DNA of 64,000 nucleotides, from assembly GCA_022419385.1 (NCBI GenBank), contig JAJUBI010000005.1, forward strand, positions 3,038,001-3,102,000. Reading direction: 5' to 3'. Below, one piece after another: positions 31,276 through 43,406 of this stretch (position 1 is the first letter of the stretch; the number at the start of each line of letters is the position of its first letter). The DNA comes from Paraconiothyrium sp. Pb-2020. Taxonomy: Eukaryota; Ascomycota; Dothideomycetes; Pleosporales; Didymosphaeriaceae. Under the pieces are notes generated by a model that was not told the origin of the DNA, did no database searches, and worked only from the letters and a program-made list of their open reading frames with translations. The position numbers and the translations under genes were made by a program.

Positions 31276-33112
31276 CTCGAAGAAGGGTCAGAGGAGACGT
31301 CTGCCAAGGGGAAGCGGAATACCGAGCGACTTTTTCAACGATTCTTAAGAAAGTGCCTGGTGTGGAGCTCTCGCAACCTTGAAGTGATTGAAGCTGGAGC
31401 GACAGCCTTCTAAAGGACGTTGCTGCAGGTGACGTACAATACGCGGAGCCACGAATGAAACGTAATCGCCATCCAGCAACACGAAGATCCCAAGTTTGTA
31501 GTGAAGTCCTCATACGGTCAATGTTGCGAGGTAGCTCCCTTATCCTTGTTTACGGTATTACTTGCGTTCGCTGATTGGCTTGTGTGAGGAAGAGTGCGGA
31601 GGGCGAGGGGAGCGGGGGTGTGGTGAGTGGTGGGGTTGTTTGAACCTAGGCTGCTTTTGGTACCAACCGAGGCTGTCGATAACGAGCCTGTGAAGATGGC
31701 CAGCATCCATCAACACCGTAGCGATGTGGCCATACTCAGCTCTACGCCTGTGTAGTTAATAGCACAATTTGCTGGCGACGAGAACCGCAGCATACGTGGG
31801 AAGATAAGTTGATGGCGCGCAGCAAGAAGTACACCGGGTTACCTCCCCATATAGCGCTGGCGTCGCATGGCCATTTGACACCTTTCATGCCAGCTACGAT
31901 TGTTACGACATGCTCTCTCGAGTCCTCTCCCGCATGAAGGCTCCTTGTTGCTTGACGAGATTTCACCGATTGACGAACGAGCAGCACTAAGCGATGAATG
32001 TGGAGATCAGCCTACGGAGCCAGTGCTTTTCGATTCTATGGCACCCTAGGTTTACCGCGGCTTGGTTACGGGCCTGCTGATGCACAAGATCTGATCCTGT
32101 TGAAGTGACCGGATCAGGCATGATGCTTGCTACTGCGGCATTGAGTGGAAGCTTTCCGGATTCCTCGTGAGAACCCGTGCATGTGAGCATCACAGGCCAA
32201 GGAACATAAAAGAGATTACATTGCCTGATGAAGCTGTTGTGGCTTACTCCCAACCAGGCTGCATAGAATCTTGGCATATCGCGTATATTGATCTTGAAGA
32301 GAAGGTTCGAGGGGTTTTGCGTTCGCTTGGTGATATGAATCGTTCTTTGCGTAGCTGTTAACGAGTCTGTATGCAGTTGCCTATGTGATATCCTAGGGCA
32401 GATCTTCGCTTCTTTGTCTTGTGCACAATGCAAGAAGCTAAATGAATCCCGAGATTTGAGATCTGAATTTCACTCACTACCTAGGTAAGTTGAAAGGCTG
32501 TATACAGTCTATTCGTGGACCATATAAAGGTATGTTATCCTTGTACCTGGATGCGCATACAAGGACAGATGCACTGCTCAGGCGCAAGTGCGGCACCCAC
32601 AGACCGTTCTGTTAATTCCGATTATACGCATAATTCCATGATTGCAGCCTTTGCTATCGTGCTAACAGTATCTCACAACATCGGCTCCGTTTCGAGGGGT
32701 CGAGTTTTTCTGATACCCCTATATCCCTTCTTTTGATGACCGTGATCCAACCGTAATCGAAGGTAATGGTTTCAGATACAAATGGAGTTTCTAAAAGGTT
32801 ACACGCGTGTGGAGTTTTCTTCACGCAAGTGCAAACATTGCGCACCTGGTATCGCTTTATAGCAATTGGCACACTCACCCTTCTTGAGTCTTTATTTGAA
32901 GCTGGTGTTCGATTTAATTTGTGCGCGGGAGATGGAGAGATGACCAAATACCAGACCGTATGCGGACCAGGCTTGGTCTGCGTGCCTCGGCAAGTACCGG
33001 TATTGGGGGGGGGAGATCGCCGTTACCGTTCCGTCCGTCCTTATATTGCACACCGTCTCCATTACACGACCATCATCCCTACCCGATTCATCTTATCTCA
33101 ACATACAACGCG
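31276..33112. other. Long spacer between P450 and the alpha-hydroxyacid dehydrogenase
   Basis: About 1.8 kb between two divergent genes. All open frames are under 150 codons, overlap and have no domain. A run of nine G at 33005-33013 lies 100 bp upstream of the dehydrogenase start. It probably holds both promoters. Confidence 0.45.
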
Positions 33113-34447
33113 ATGAGCGATGAACTCTCAGGCGCGAAAGCTGCAATGCAGCATGAACCTGATCCGAATGCGTTCGTCGAGTTCCAACGTGACATCTACC
33201 GTGGCCTTCGAAAACCAGCTTTTTCCACCAGGCCATCAACATGGGAATCGGAAGCAAGAAGAATACTGCCGGAGCCCAACTTTATGTACATCTACGGCGC
33301 CGCTAGCAGCGAGTCAACGTGTGCTTCAAATCTCTCTGCCTTCGAGCGCTACCGACTGCGTCCCTGGATGTTGGTGCAGGCAACCCATCGGGATCTATCA
33401 GTGGAACTTTTCGGAAAGCGCTACAAGAGCCCAATACTTGCGGCTCCTATAGGTGTCCAGGAAATTGCGCACCATGAGGCCGAAGAAGCAACCGCACGAG
33501 CCTGCGTTTCGACTCAAGTGCCCATGATCTTGTCCACAGCTGCGACGAGGAGTATTGAACAAGTCGCAAAAGCCAACGGTGATGGCGACAGATGGTTCCA
33601 GCTCTACTGGCCGGTACCACAAGCTGAAGAGTTTACAGCCAGTCTGCTCAAGCGCGCCAAGTCAAATGGCTTCAAAGTCCTCGTCGTCACACTCGACACG
33701 TTCATGCTGGGTTGGCGACCCCGCGATCTTGATGAGTCTTATCTGCCTTTTCTGTACGGACAAGGCTGTCAAAACGGCTTCTCTGATCCTGCGTTCAATC
33801 GTTTGTATGAAAGATTGCAAGCAGAGGACACCAGAAGTGCCATGGAGAAAATAGGCGAAATCTGGAGTATCCTCAAACGACCAGCAAGCCTCATTGGAGC
33901 AGCCAAGATACTTGCCAATGCTACCGTCATGAAGAAATCTCAGCTCTTCATGAGCTTAACTGCGTCAGGAAGCTATAGCGACTGGAGCCGTCTGTCTTCC
34001 CTTAGAAAACACTGGGATGGTCCAATCGTACTCAAGGGGATCCAAACCGTTGAAGATACCCATAGAGCTATCGAATTTGGTATGGACGGTATCATAGTAT
34101 CTAACCATGGTGGTCGACAGCTTGATGGCGCCATTGGTTCCCTCGATGCTCTTGCTGAGATCGGCAGCGACGAGAAAACGAAGAGCTCGAATCTGACGAT
34201 CCTTTTCGACAGCGGAGTACGGACGGGTTCTGACGTCCTGAAAGCGATTGCACTAGGTGCCAAAGCTGTCTTGATTGGTCGTCCGTACATCTATGGACTA
34301 GCTATGGGTGGCGAAGCAGGCGTCAAACATGTCCTCAACTGTCTTCTTGCGGATACAGATAACTCACTGGCAAACTTAGGGAAGAAGTCCTTATCCGAAG
34401 TCACTCGAGATGACTTAAGGATCCTCCAACAGCTAGCGAAATTGTAA
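33113..34447 (+). CDS. FMN-dependent alpha-hydroxyacid dehydrogenase (lactate oxidase/monooxygenase-like)
   Basis: A single exon of 444 residues from the ATG at 33113; the frame is open further upstream (to 32921) but that part has no family similarity. The TIM-barrel flavoprotein family oxidises L-2-hydroxyacids such as lactate or glycolate. Visible landmarks: PILAAPIGVQ, MILSTAATRSIEQV, WFQLYWP, VVTLDTFMLGWRPRDL, then VLKGIQTVEDTHRA, the catalytic SNHGGRQLDG with the base histidine, LFDSGVRTGSDVLKA, and GAKAVLIGRPYIYGLA for FMN phosphate binding. There is no cytochrome b5 domain at the N-terminus, which separates it from yeast CYB2, and no targeting sequence is obvious. The insertion after the barrel strand (GQGCQNGFSDPAF) resembles fungal lactate 2-monooxygenase-type proteins. 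The exact substrate is not determined. Confidence 0.92.
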   Translation: MSDELSGAKAAMQHEPDPNAFVEFQRDIYRGLRKPAFSTRPSTWESEARRILPEPNFMYIYGAASSESTCASNLSAFERYRLRPWMLVQATHRDLSVELFGKRYKSPILAAPIGVQEIAHHEAEEATARACVSTQVPMILSTAATRSIEQVAKANGDGDRWFQLYWPVPQAEEFTASLLKRAKSNGFKVLVVTLDTFMLGWRPRDLDESYLPFLYGQGCQNGFSDPAFNRLYERLQAEDTRSAMEKIGEIWSILKRPASLIGAAKILANATVMKKSQLFMSLTASGSYSDWSRLSSLRKHWDGPIVLKGIQTVEDTHRAIEFGMDGIIVSNHGGRQLDGAIGSLDALAEIGSDEKTKSSNLTILFDSGVRTGSDVLKAIALGAKAVLIGRPYIYGLAMGGEAGVKHVLNCLLADTDNSLANLGKKSLSEVTRDDLRILQQLAKL

Positions 34448-35290
34448 CTGTCACCATTTCTGATCTATGTACTAGTAGTCCGTCCGCAACGTGTTCTCCC
34501 GATATACACACTACGACCGTTGCACAGGTGCGCTACAAGCTATTAGTATTGATAGCGGAGAATCTTGTGTGGCTCAAGACACGTGGAGCTCTGGGCCGGC
34601 ACACGTCCAAGTGCATCGGCGGAGGAACCGCTTCAGACGTGGGCAGAGACAAACAATGCATATGCAGTGACTGTACTCATGTTGAGCAACCTTCTTTGTT
34701 CATGTTCGAGGGCTTCTGATTTCGAAGGGTTATGTGGACAGGCGGTTGGTGACAAAAGCTGGAGCCATCTAGTGAAAAGGCACTGACGAAGGAAGACCTT
34801 GATGAACGAGACCTTTATAGCTCAGTGAGCTATTAGCCACATCTTTGTATTTCACCTTTTTTCTTGTATCATTCTTAGAATGGTGACATCTGATTTACGT
34901 GAATTATACTGTGGTCGATATATGACCTCGTCTGTGCATCCATCCTTTGCGGTCCCCGTGACAGTCTTTCCGGACTCCCATATAATCATGGACCTTCGAG
35001 TAAGATGGTTATTCCTCGATCTATTCAATACTTGAGCTACATACATTTGCCAAATCCGGCAATAGCAAGTGCCCGCCCACCGCTCCTTCTTGATCTTTGC
35101 ACCGCCACTACGTCACCTGTTCGTCTTTCACCCACGGTCAGCTCGAAGTTTGAGACTATAGCCAAGAACGGACATGAATCAGCATTGGCCAATCCACCGC
35201 GACTTATGTATTTGTAGTTATAATCTACGTCGCGCACAAAACTCTGTCGCGCTCTTACAGCTCGACCGCACACTGGAGCACCACCCCACC
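34448..35290. other. Spacer
   Basis: About 840 bp between two plus-strand genes. Short open frames only; none has a domain. It holds the 3' region of the dehydrogenase gene and the promoter of the next gene. Confidence 0.4.
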
Positions 35291-36679
35291 ATGGACTCGA
35301 AAAACAACCTGAAATACAACTTGCCATCCAAAACGCCCACGAACAGTCAGCTGCAGCGCCATTGCGGCAAGAGTAGATGTAATACTTTGGGTGCCCGTCC
35401 GGCCAACGACACTAGCACTGCTATGTCCACCGTCAAAGCCATCGTAAAAGCTCCCTTCCAATTTGGCGCCACCCACCCTAGATTCATGAAGAGGTACGCT
35501 CTACCTCTTGCCTTGACTACACTGTCCAAACCCCTCCTTTCCATCCTTCCGCTGGGCCCACTTGGGCCGATACTGGCGTTTGTAGCTGTCGCATGGGGGC
35601 GCTTCAGGATCAGGCAAGTGCATATGGGCGGCGGATACGCGCTGCTGCACGCAAACGGGATGGCGGGCGTGAAAGGCCAGGCATTGAGTTTGTTGGGCAT
35701 CGTGGGGCTCGAGGTAACAGGTATGTCTTTCGCGTTGACGATCGTGCGGCATCACAGCTAATTGGACTGCGTAGGCTCAAAGAGGTTACGTGACACGGCT
35801 TTGAAAGCTATAGTGGAGTCCAACGTGGGAATCCGTGCACAGGTCGTTGGGCTTGCGATCGCCGTTCTGTCCAGTACGACGGGCAGATTCGGTGCGCTGG
35901 GTTCTATGCTTGGGGCCCGCAGCATGAGCTTGCTGTTCAACGAGCTCCGCTCGTTCGCGACATTCCATGGGCTTAGATGGGCGGCTACGAATTTACAAGG
36001 ACTGTGGCTAACATTGTGCGCTTCTAGCGATGTTGTAAAGGCTTCATTCCTAAGTCATTTGCTTCCGCAGAAGGATGGCAATGTTCAGGTTGACGACAAC
36101 AAGCGAATGCAGTGGGCTTGCGACATGCTGGAGAAAGTGGCCACGCAGATCCCGCAGTTCCCGGTTGAGGCTCTCGCGCCGGAACTCGCGGCCATCTTGA
36201 AGGCGTGGGATCAGGAGAAGGGCGTGGAAGTGGCCAGCCGCGAAGACTTCGATGATTGGGTTGAAATAGACCGCAACGACAATAACCTCTGGGCCTCCAT
36301 CTCCTACAACAAGTACGAAAACATGGCGTCATCGACCACTGATCTCGCCGAATACGCGGACAAGCCCACCTACGAAGACTTCACCCATCACCATTCCCGC
36401 ATACTATACGCCGATAGGACCACTCCCGATGACTTTAGCCATCGTCGCTCTCGGGCGGAAAACGCGCAGTATCTGGAGCAGGTCGCTCGACAGACATTTG
36501 GATCGTCAGGGATGAGCGAAGAGCATATTCATGCTGCTCTTGACAAAATTGGGTTGGAGGACCGGCCATGGCGGATGGAGGTGGAGGAGATACTGAGCGA
36601 GGATGAAACCGAGGATGATGACCAGGATGATGACAAGGATGATGACAGCATCGAGGTTATTGACCTTGGCGACCTCTGA
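35291..36679 (+). CDS. Unknown protein with hydrophobic segments and acidic C-terminus
   Basis: Exons 35291-35720 and 35775-36679 (54-nt intron, GTATGT, branch GCTAATT 13 nt before the acceptor) give 444 residues. The start has a strong context (CACCATGG). Residues about 75-110 are hydrophobic (LALTTLSKPLLSILPLGPLG) and could insert in a membrane, as could a segment near residue 140-180. The middle is helical and of mixed composition; the tail is strongly acidic (EDDDQDDDKDDD) and ends EVIDLGDL. Two adjacent segments share a Thr-x-x-Asp-Phe-x-His-(H/R)-(H/R)-Ser-Arg pattern (YEDFTHHHSR and DDFSHRRSR). No known domain was recognised, and I assign no function. The bends in composition do not suggest a broken gene. 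Confidence 0.72.
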
Positions 36680-37192
36680 GGTAGCGGAAAGTGCGGATGA
36701 ATTGCGTTAGATTCTCGGAAACTTTCAGAGAAGGCACCTCTAGTAGCGCGCGTGTCTCTGACACTACACGTATGGGTTTACAGGGGCCAGCATCAATCTG
36801 TACGTGAGAGGTAGAAGCCGGATGAATGATGGCCCCGATTGTTTTATATGAAGTGTTTGTTGCAATGCAACTGGACTGTAAAGTGATCTGTATCAATCAG
36901 TTACGAAACCAGGTGAACGTACTTGAGGATATTGGAATTTCTACATTGACCGTGTTCACGGTTGTTTAGCATTCGCCGATAGCACTTGACTTGATCTTTG
37001 CATTATCGTGAGGACATGAATGACATTGTGCCCTATCGCCAGACCCTATAGCAGGTATCGGGCCCACTGACCCAGAAAAGATGATCCGTATCCCTTTTCC
37101 CGCCGTATAAGGAAGTATCGAAAACTCCACGCCCGTGCATTGTCATCTGTCATCTTCCGCATCACGACCCCTCCATCAACTAGCCAGCCACC
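36680..37192. other. Convergent spacer before RPL24
   Basis: About 510 bp, the shared 3' region of the acidic-tail gene (+) and RPL24 (-). No gene is supported. Confidence 0.45.
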
Positions 37193-38027
37193 TTAGCGAG
37201 TCCTTGCCTGCACCTTGGGTGCGGCACCCTTGGCACCCTGCTTCGAGACCTTCTGTACGTTGCCTCGTGCACCGGCGGCGGCAGACTTGGCCTTCTCGGC
37301 CTTCTTCTTGGACTCGGCGGCGGCCCTCTTCTCCTTGCCCTCCTTGATGGCGGCAGCGCGGGCGGCTGAACGGGCCTCGGGGCGTTGGGAACGGCGCTCC
37401 TTGATCACGTCGAGGGAGGCACCGACGATGGCACGCTGGTGCTTGACAGTGCGGCGGGTGCGCTTCTTGGCGACTTCCTGTTGGCGAAGTGATTAGCTCT
37501 GTCCACTGACTGAAATGATGCGGTTGCAATAGAGTGCAATTGGCACATCAAGGTCGTTTGTGCGCATTGCTGCTATGCAAGAGGTGTGTCCACCACGTGC
37601 ACAAGTTGACTGATGTCATGCGGCGCTCCACTCCCAACCGTGACGTGCAACGCTCTCCAACACGCCGAACGTGCAATTGTGGCGACTAACCTCAGAGATA
37701 CCCTTCTTGTGCTGCCTTCGGTAGAGGGTCGTCCAGGCGATCCGACGGGGGTTCTTGCGCTGAAGGAACAAGCTCTCGGTCTTGCCATTCTGGAATCGGA
37801 AGATCTTGGAGTCACCACGGACATACAGCTTGCCCTAAACATGCCATCAGCACACGTCCCTGTCATTCGCCCCAATACCCGCTGCATCTCTGTGTTCCGA
37901 CCGCTCAGGATGCCGTTGCGGATTTTCGAACCTGTAGCGAGTACCGGTGCGCGGAGGCAGGATCGGTGGAACGCACCTTGCCCGGGTAGATCTTCTCGCC
38001 GGAGAAAGTGTCGTCGTAGGTACGCAT
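37193..38027 (-). CDS. RPL24: 60S ribosomal protein L24 (eL24)
   Basis: Three coding exons: 38027-37977, 37834-37691 and 37477-37193, 159 residues. The N-terminal half is the L24e zinc-ribbon-like core (FSGEKIYPGKGKLYVRGDSK, LFLQRKNPRRIAWT, LYRRQHKKGISEE). As in other fungal L24, the zinc cysteines of archaeal proteins are missing. The C-terminal half is a long Lys/Ala/Arg helix ending QARTR. Intron 1 (142 nt) follows codon 17 and intron 2 (213 nt) follows codon 65; both are phase 0. A further intron appears in the 5' leader. Intron-rich structure with an intron near the start is usual in fungal ribosomal protein genes. Confidence 0.95.
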
Positions 38028-38049
38028 ATTGGCGGTGGTGACGCGGTAC

Positions 38050-38193
38050 CTGTTGGTTAGTATGGAGAGTTGTCGTGGGAGGCGTGGTGCTGCAATGCCG
38101 AAACTCGATTGTGCGCGCGGTGGGCGCTAAACCTAGGAGTGGCTTAGCCGAGATGGCGGAGCTTGGCGCCTGACTAAGGGGCTCTTACCTTAC
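38050..38193 (-). other. Probable intron in the RPL24 5' leader
   Basis: On the minus strand, GTAAGG at 38193 and CTAAC...CAACAG ending at 38050 mark a 144-nt intron that stops 22 nt before the RPL24 start codon. Leader introns are common in fungal ribosomal protein genes. A second overlapping donor (GTAAGA) lies six bases downstream of the first. No snoRNA boxes were seen inside. Confidence 0.6.
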
Positions 38194-39216
38194 CGCTCTG
38201 CACCCCCAACGAACATCGATTTCTTACGCCAAAGACCGAACAAGAAAGCCAGAATCAAGATTAGAGAGACAGTAATCTTCCGATTCAAGCCTTATATAAG
38301 TCTCAGCGGTATTCCTATGGCATGTTCACCCATTTGAGCAACATGGGCCGCGGTGCCTTGATACAATTGGCACAGCGTCACTGCAATCTTTAGCGCGGAG
38401 TAGGAGCCATCACCAGAAGAATCATGATCACGACACGATTCGAGTGAATCGAGTCCTTCTTGCAATTGAATTGAAGCTCTCAACATGATCCATGCTCTCA
38501 TTATCATAGTACATTACTCTTGTGCTTATCAACTCACCCTACCTCGCCCTTTCTCTTATTTGCGAATTACTGCTCTCTCAATGCAAATGCACATGTCATA
38601 GTTCGCTAGGTCCAATAACGTCTGATTCAGAGCGATGTGCACGACGTCCCTCTAGAGAACATACAATGCAGAATAGACAGCAAGATGAAAAAGCATTACC
38701 TACATTACGCGAAGAAAAGCCGAACCGGGAAAAAGGGGATGGAAAAAGTGCACAATGGAAGTAGGTGCCATCAATCAAAGTCTCCGAAACCCGGTTGCGC
38801 TGCTCTCGCGCATGGGTTGATCGTTTGATTGAGGAATGCCATGATGAGGGATGCTGTGCAGGGGAAACCAAAGTCGAAGTCGAAGGTGTTGGGTGATAAT
38901 GGTGCGTCGGAACAGATTTATCGCCAAAATCGTATGGTGTCGGTGAGCTGCACGATGTGGTTGTAGGTGATCCCCAATAACGTGAGTTAAGACCGAGGTG
39001 CCTTTTTCTTCCGATGGACAAGGAAGGGTGTGGTTCGATTTTCAACACGATAGCCAGATTCCGTACCAGACACGCAGAAGGGCGTCTTATCGCCTCAAGT
39101 AACAACAAGCCACTGAATGTCTGTAAAGACATCTGTCCAGTATACAACCCTAATGCATGGTGCATAGACAAGTATTACCACCAAATATCCAACCCGACGT
39201 CCGTATCGCAAGCTAA
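38194..39216. other. Spacer between RPL24 and the kinase gene
   Basis: About 1 kb. It holds the RPL24 promoter and the 3' region of the kinase gene. A minus-strand open frame, 39171-38596 (191 codons), follows the kinase stop; its Ser/His/Pro composition and lack of a domain argue against a gene, but a strong donor (GTGAGT) overlaps the kinase stop codon, so a further 3' exon in this stretch cannot be excluded. Confidence 0.4.
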
Positions 39217-42200
39217 TCAACTCACAATCTCACACATGGCTGCCTTCTTCTGCTCGTCTTCGATAAGGATATGCTTCTCCCGGCAGATATCTTCAATGAC
39301 TTCGACAGCTCGGCGGAAGCTGGAGGCGGCGCCGCGGGTTTGAGTGAAGCGCGCAAGGCACAGGTTTGCACGCTTGTTGTCTTCCAGGACAACGAAAAGC
39401 TCGATGACGAAGGCCACAGGTTTGAGGTTGAGACCTATAACATACCAATGTCAGCTTAGGATGTCTGAAGATATAAGTGAAACATTACGCCGAAAAAAGG
39501 GAACAGCTTCCGCTAACTCAAGGGAGAAAGTATTTTGCTCCATACTCCATGCCGTAAACAGGAGCTTTGTGAACTTACGGTTGTTCTTGTCTACACGAGC
39601 GTGGATGATATTGGTGTTGCGGTCACACGTGACATCTCGGACACCGTAGCGCTGCCAGTCTCGTAGTAGATAGACCAGCTCTTGTCGAACCTTCCCGCGG
39701 CGGATGTGGAAGCACAATGCCCGATTCGCTGGCTTGATGTGAAGGAAGCGAGATAACCAATTCATCTGGAAATCCGGAGGCCCTGGACGTGGTAGAGATT
39801 CCCGGGTATCCTCCGCGTCAACATTTGAAAGAATCGATGACGTGCTGAAATTGTCTTTACGACATTGGTTAGCAGGCTATTGACGCAATTTGGGGGAAAA
39901 TCATGGACTGACCTAATTCCAGCGGGCGCTTGGTCTTATCCTCTTTTGCTTTCTTTCCGAAGAGACCAAAGAAACCCTTGAAAGCTCCGCCACCCTCGCT
40001 CTTACCGACGGTTGTGCCACAGCCGCGCATAGGGAATTCGCTTGCAGTGCTCCCATCGGAGTGCTTGGTATGCTGCTTGACGAAGTCTGGAGTAGGAGTG
40101 CTGTTTTTTAGAGGGTCATTCTTGATGCGGTCGTCCAAGCCTTGCCATGCCTCAGGTATCTGCAAACGATCAGACACAGGCATCGGCTGAGCATCGTGCG
40201 GACGGTCCTTTTCCTCGGGCGTACGACGGAACCAAGAGGACTTCTTCTTCTTTACCGTAAACTCCTTCTTCTCTGCAGCTTCTGGGACGCCGTTCGATGA
40301 CACGACTTGGTTCGTGCGCACTGCAAGCGTACTGGGCTCTGCTTGCTGACGCGAAGGAGCGGAAGTGTGGCGAATAGGACCAGGCCATAGAACTCCAAGG
40401 GGACCAACCTCGCTCTTAGTAGAGCGGCTGGCCTCGCTCTTCTTCCGTATGGCAAGTGGAGCAATATGAGTGGGTGACTTTTCAACAAGACGAATAGTTG
40501 CATCATCGGCCGGGCGTCCGTGACCACTAGCCGCGAAGGGGTCAGTAAAAGCTCTGTAGTTCGATTGGAAGGGCTCGAACCGGTCTTCCCTTGCCTCTTC
40601 GGGGATTACGTGAAGCGGAGCGGGGTGTGCGGGAGATTTGGCAGGCGCAGAACAGGTCCGCTTCGCAACACTGGTGACAGGCAACATCAGACGGTCTAAG
40701 TTGTCAAGTACTTCGTTGAAGTGCTCGGTGCTATCACCGCCCTCTTCGAGTCGACGCGCGATTTCGGCACGTGTTTCGGCAAGTTTCCGCTGAAGGAACG
40801 TGTTCGGTGTCTCGGTGGGAACTGGCGGAAGTGGCCGATGTTGATACATCGTCTTCTGGTCTGGTGTTGCTGCACCAGTCGCACCGGAGTCTCGGTTCGA
40901 GAAAGTAGTAGGCGGCGTTTCGAAACCAGATGCATCCTTACGCGGATCTGAAGTAGTTGATGTACGAATACTGGAGCCCATCGAAGACCGATTGAAGGCC
41001 TCTTCCATATGTTTCTCCAACTCAGTGCTGACTTTGCGGGCTGCACTTGAAATGTACTTGCTGGGACTGTCTGCCTGACGGACCCGTAATCGCGGAATCG
41101 CTGGGCGTGCTGCGACTTTCTGTGGCGGTCGCACTGACGGGGAGTCACCCACAGTACTAGGCCTAGCTGACCGCAGAGACGACCCGATAGAGCTTCTTCG
41201 ATGACTAGAAGATCCCCTTTGGTCGGGTGTGTACTGAATAGAGGGAGTCTCCGCCGTATGTGCAGTCGCTCCGGAGGGTCGCCTCAAATGGGAAAAACTC
41301 ACGCCTCGCTTGACAGAGGTGTTCGGCCGAATGAAAACAGGAGGGCTGCTGGGAAGATAAGAACTCGCCAGGGAAGAGCGCGACACTGAGCTACGACGTA
41401 TATGCGTTGATCGCTGTGAAGGCGTGCTTCGCTTGGAGGAAGCGCGCGTCATCGCGGACCCTCGTTTCGAGTTGGTAAGGGCTTGAACTCGCAATGCGCT
41501 ACCTGTACGGTGTCCTAAAGCCGTAGTTGGCCTCATTCTCCGGCTGGCAGAGCTCGGTCCTCGGTGTACTGTTATGTTCTGATGAAGGTCATGGTTGGGA
41601 AGGATTGGCTCTCTGGAGGCCCTGAACGGATCGTAGCTGACGTCGGATGAAGGCGGCTCGTAGAAACTATGTTTCGAGTAAAGATGTTCATCGTTCAAAA
41701 TTGAATATCCTGACTGTGAGCGTTTATGATGTTTGGACGGTAACTTCAGCATGTCCTTCGCAGTCGAAGAGCGTCGCGCCTGATGATGGTGGTCGCTGTG
41801 TGAGTAACCCACAGGATGATGAGGGCCGGGCATATAGTTCTCGATTTGCTCGTTCCGGTATTTCTGAAGGGCAGCATAGAAGAATTTCTCATGATTCTGG
41901 TTACTACGCAGGATTAGAATTATGACACGGTGAACTAGTAATACTGGCCGACTTACTCCTTGCTAAGAAGGCGTTGTACAATCGCCTCCTCCTTCTCGCT
42001 GTGCCAGAGGGTGCGCATATAACGGAGAATCTCGCGATCGATGGTGGATCGAGTCAGAGGGGTCCATTCAACGGGTGCACACGGACGGATCCATAGCCTA
42101 ATCTGCTCTTCAGTGCGATGGAACCCCAATTCGCGGTCATACTTGCGCATAAAGGGGTGGTCCCAGATCTTTGCGATTGATATGCGACGCTTGGGATCCG

Positions 42201-43406
42201 GTACAAGTATAGCTCGGATCAAATCTTTCGCTTCCCGGGAAAGACCCTCAGGCATCACATAGTCGGCGCGGGTGATCGCGCGGAAGAGAGGTTTCAGGTT
42301 CTCATGCTCCGCGTCATGACCGTCGTAATTGAAGGGCGGCGTGCCAGTTAGCAAAACATATAATATCACACCACAGCTCCAAACGTCAGCCTTGCCCCCA
42401 TCGTATGACTGAGATTTGATCACTTCGGGCGCAGCGTAGTGAGGGCTGCCACAGGGAGTTGTCAGCTTCTTGCCGAGCGGTTGCAGCGCAGCCATGCCGA
42501 AGTCCACGAGTTTAATCGTCATGGTGTCCCTGTCTAACAAGATGTTCTCTGGCTTCAGGTCACGATGGAATATGTTGAGTCGGTGACAGTACCACAGGGC
42601 TGCGATTATCTGCCGGAAGATGTGGACCACCTCAACCTCCTCGATACCGCCGTGTTCGCCAATGTAGCCGAAGAGCTCACCACCTTCGACGTATTCCATG
42701 ATCAGGTAACTACAAAACGTAAGCATGTGTAAACTACACCATTGATGGGAAAACCATACAGCTCGTTCCGGTTCTCCCAGATGTCAAACAATTTTACAAT
42801 ATAAGGATGATCCAGAAGCTTCATGATGCAGATCTCGCGCTCCAGCCCGAAGGGTATGGCCTTGCCGCCGGCGAAGAGTGTTGGATCATACTGCGCGCTC
42901 TCGCAGAGGTTGGCCAAGCTAAGAGCTCGTACTTTCTCTGCAGTGCTCTTTGATATGATTTTGGCGGCTCCAAATTGCCCTGTGCCACTGTGCCGCACAA
43001 TGCGCACACGAGAGCAGCCCCCTTTGCCGACTGTCTTGCCCAACTGCCACGGGCCAATATGTGTCTTACGACGGCCACCAGTAGACGCGTTCGTGCTCGC
43101 GTTGGATATTTCTGAATCGCGTTTCGTGTTGCGGGGACGGCACTCGTCGATCACGGCAGAGAGTCGCTTATGCTGAGGCGAGGGTAACGGGAGCGTCTCG
43201 TGTTGAACTGCAAGTGTGCCGTTGGGGACAAGTGACTCATTGTGTGGTAGCTGTTTTGGTGAGGGAGTCGGCACGACGTGGGCAATGAGCTTATCGCCAA
43301 TACTTCGAGGCGAGCGCAAGCGGTGATCCTCGTTGGCCCGCAGGGTAGCATCGCCGAGAGCAGCGCGTCGGCGGGTGGGTGGGCGTCCGTGGAAGCTGTG
43401 ATCCAT
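39217..43406 (-). CDS. Gin4/Hsl1/Nim1-type serine/threonine protein kinase
   Basis: Five exons: 43406-42760, 42709-41957, 41903-39913, 39854-39579 and 39434-39217, 1294 residues. The kinase domain spans about residues 117-410: GKGGCSRV, AAKIIS with the catalytic lysine, YHRLNIFHRDLKPEN-like catalytic loop (HRDLKPEN), DFGMA, and activation segment TTPCGSPHYAAPE. A linker typical of the family follows (NQNHEKFFYAALQKYRNEQ). The middle 650 residues are Ser/Arg-rich and disordered. The C-terminus resembles a KA1 lipid-binding domain (FLHIKPANRALCFHI ... ARVDKNN ... FVIELFVVLEDNK). Such kinases act at the septin ring and, through Wee1, on mitotic entry. The acceptor of intron 3 is AAG at 39855-39857, the only one in phase. 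The ATG at 43406 is the first in frame; the frame upstream offers only TTG. Whether it is nearest to Gin4, Kcc4 or Hsl1 is not resolved. Confidence 0.93.

Noticed and set aside
32921..33112. N-terminal extension of the alpha-hydroxyacid dehydrogenase
   Set aside because: The frame is open but has no family similarity; the ATG at 33113 matches the usual start of the family.
37478..37690. snoRNA in intron 2 of RPL24
   Set aside because: A TGATGT-like C box was seen, but no D box CTGA in a suitable place.
38100..38220. tRNA-like stretch near RPL24
   Set aside because: The words resembling a D arm do not fold with an acceptor or T arm; the stretch is better explained as the leader intron.
38596..39171. 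191-codon minus-strand frame after the kinase
   Set aside because: Composition is Ser/His/Pro-rich with no domain; kept only as a remote possibility for a last kinase exon.
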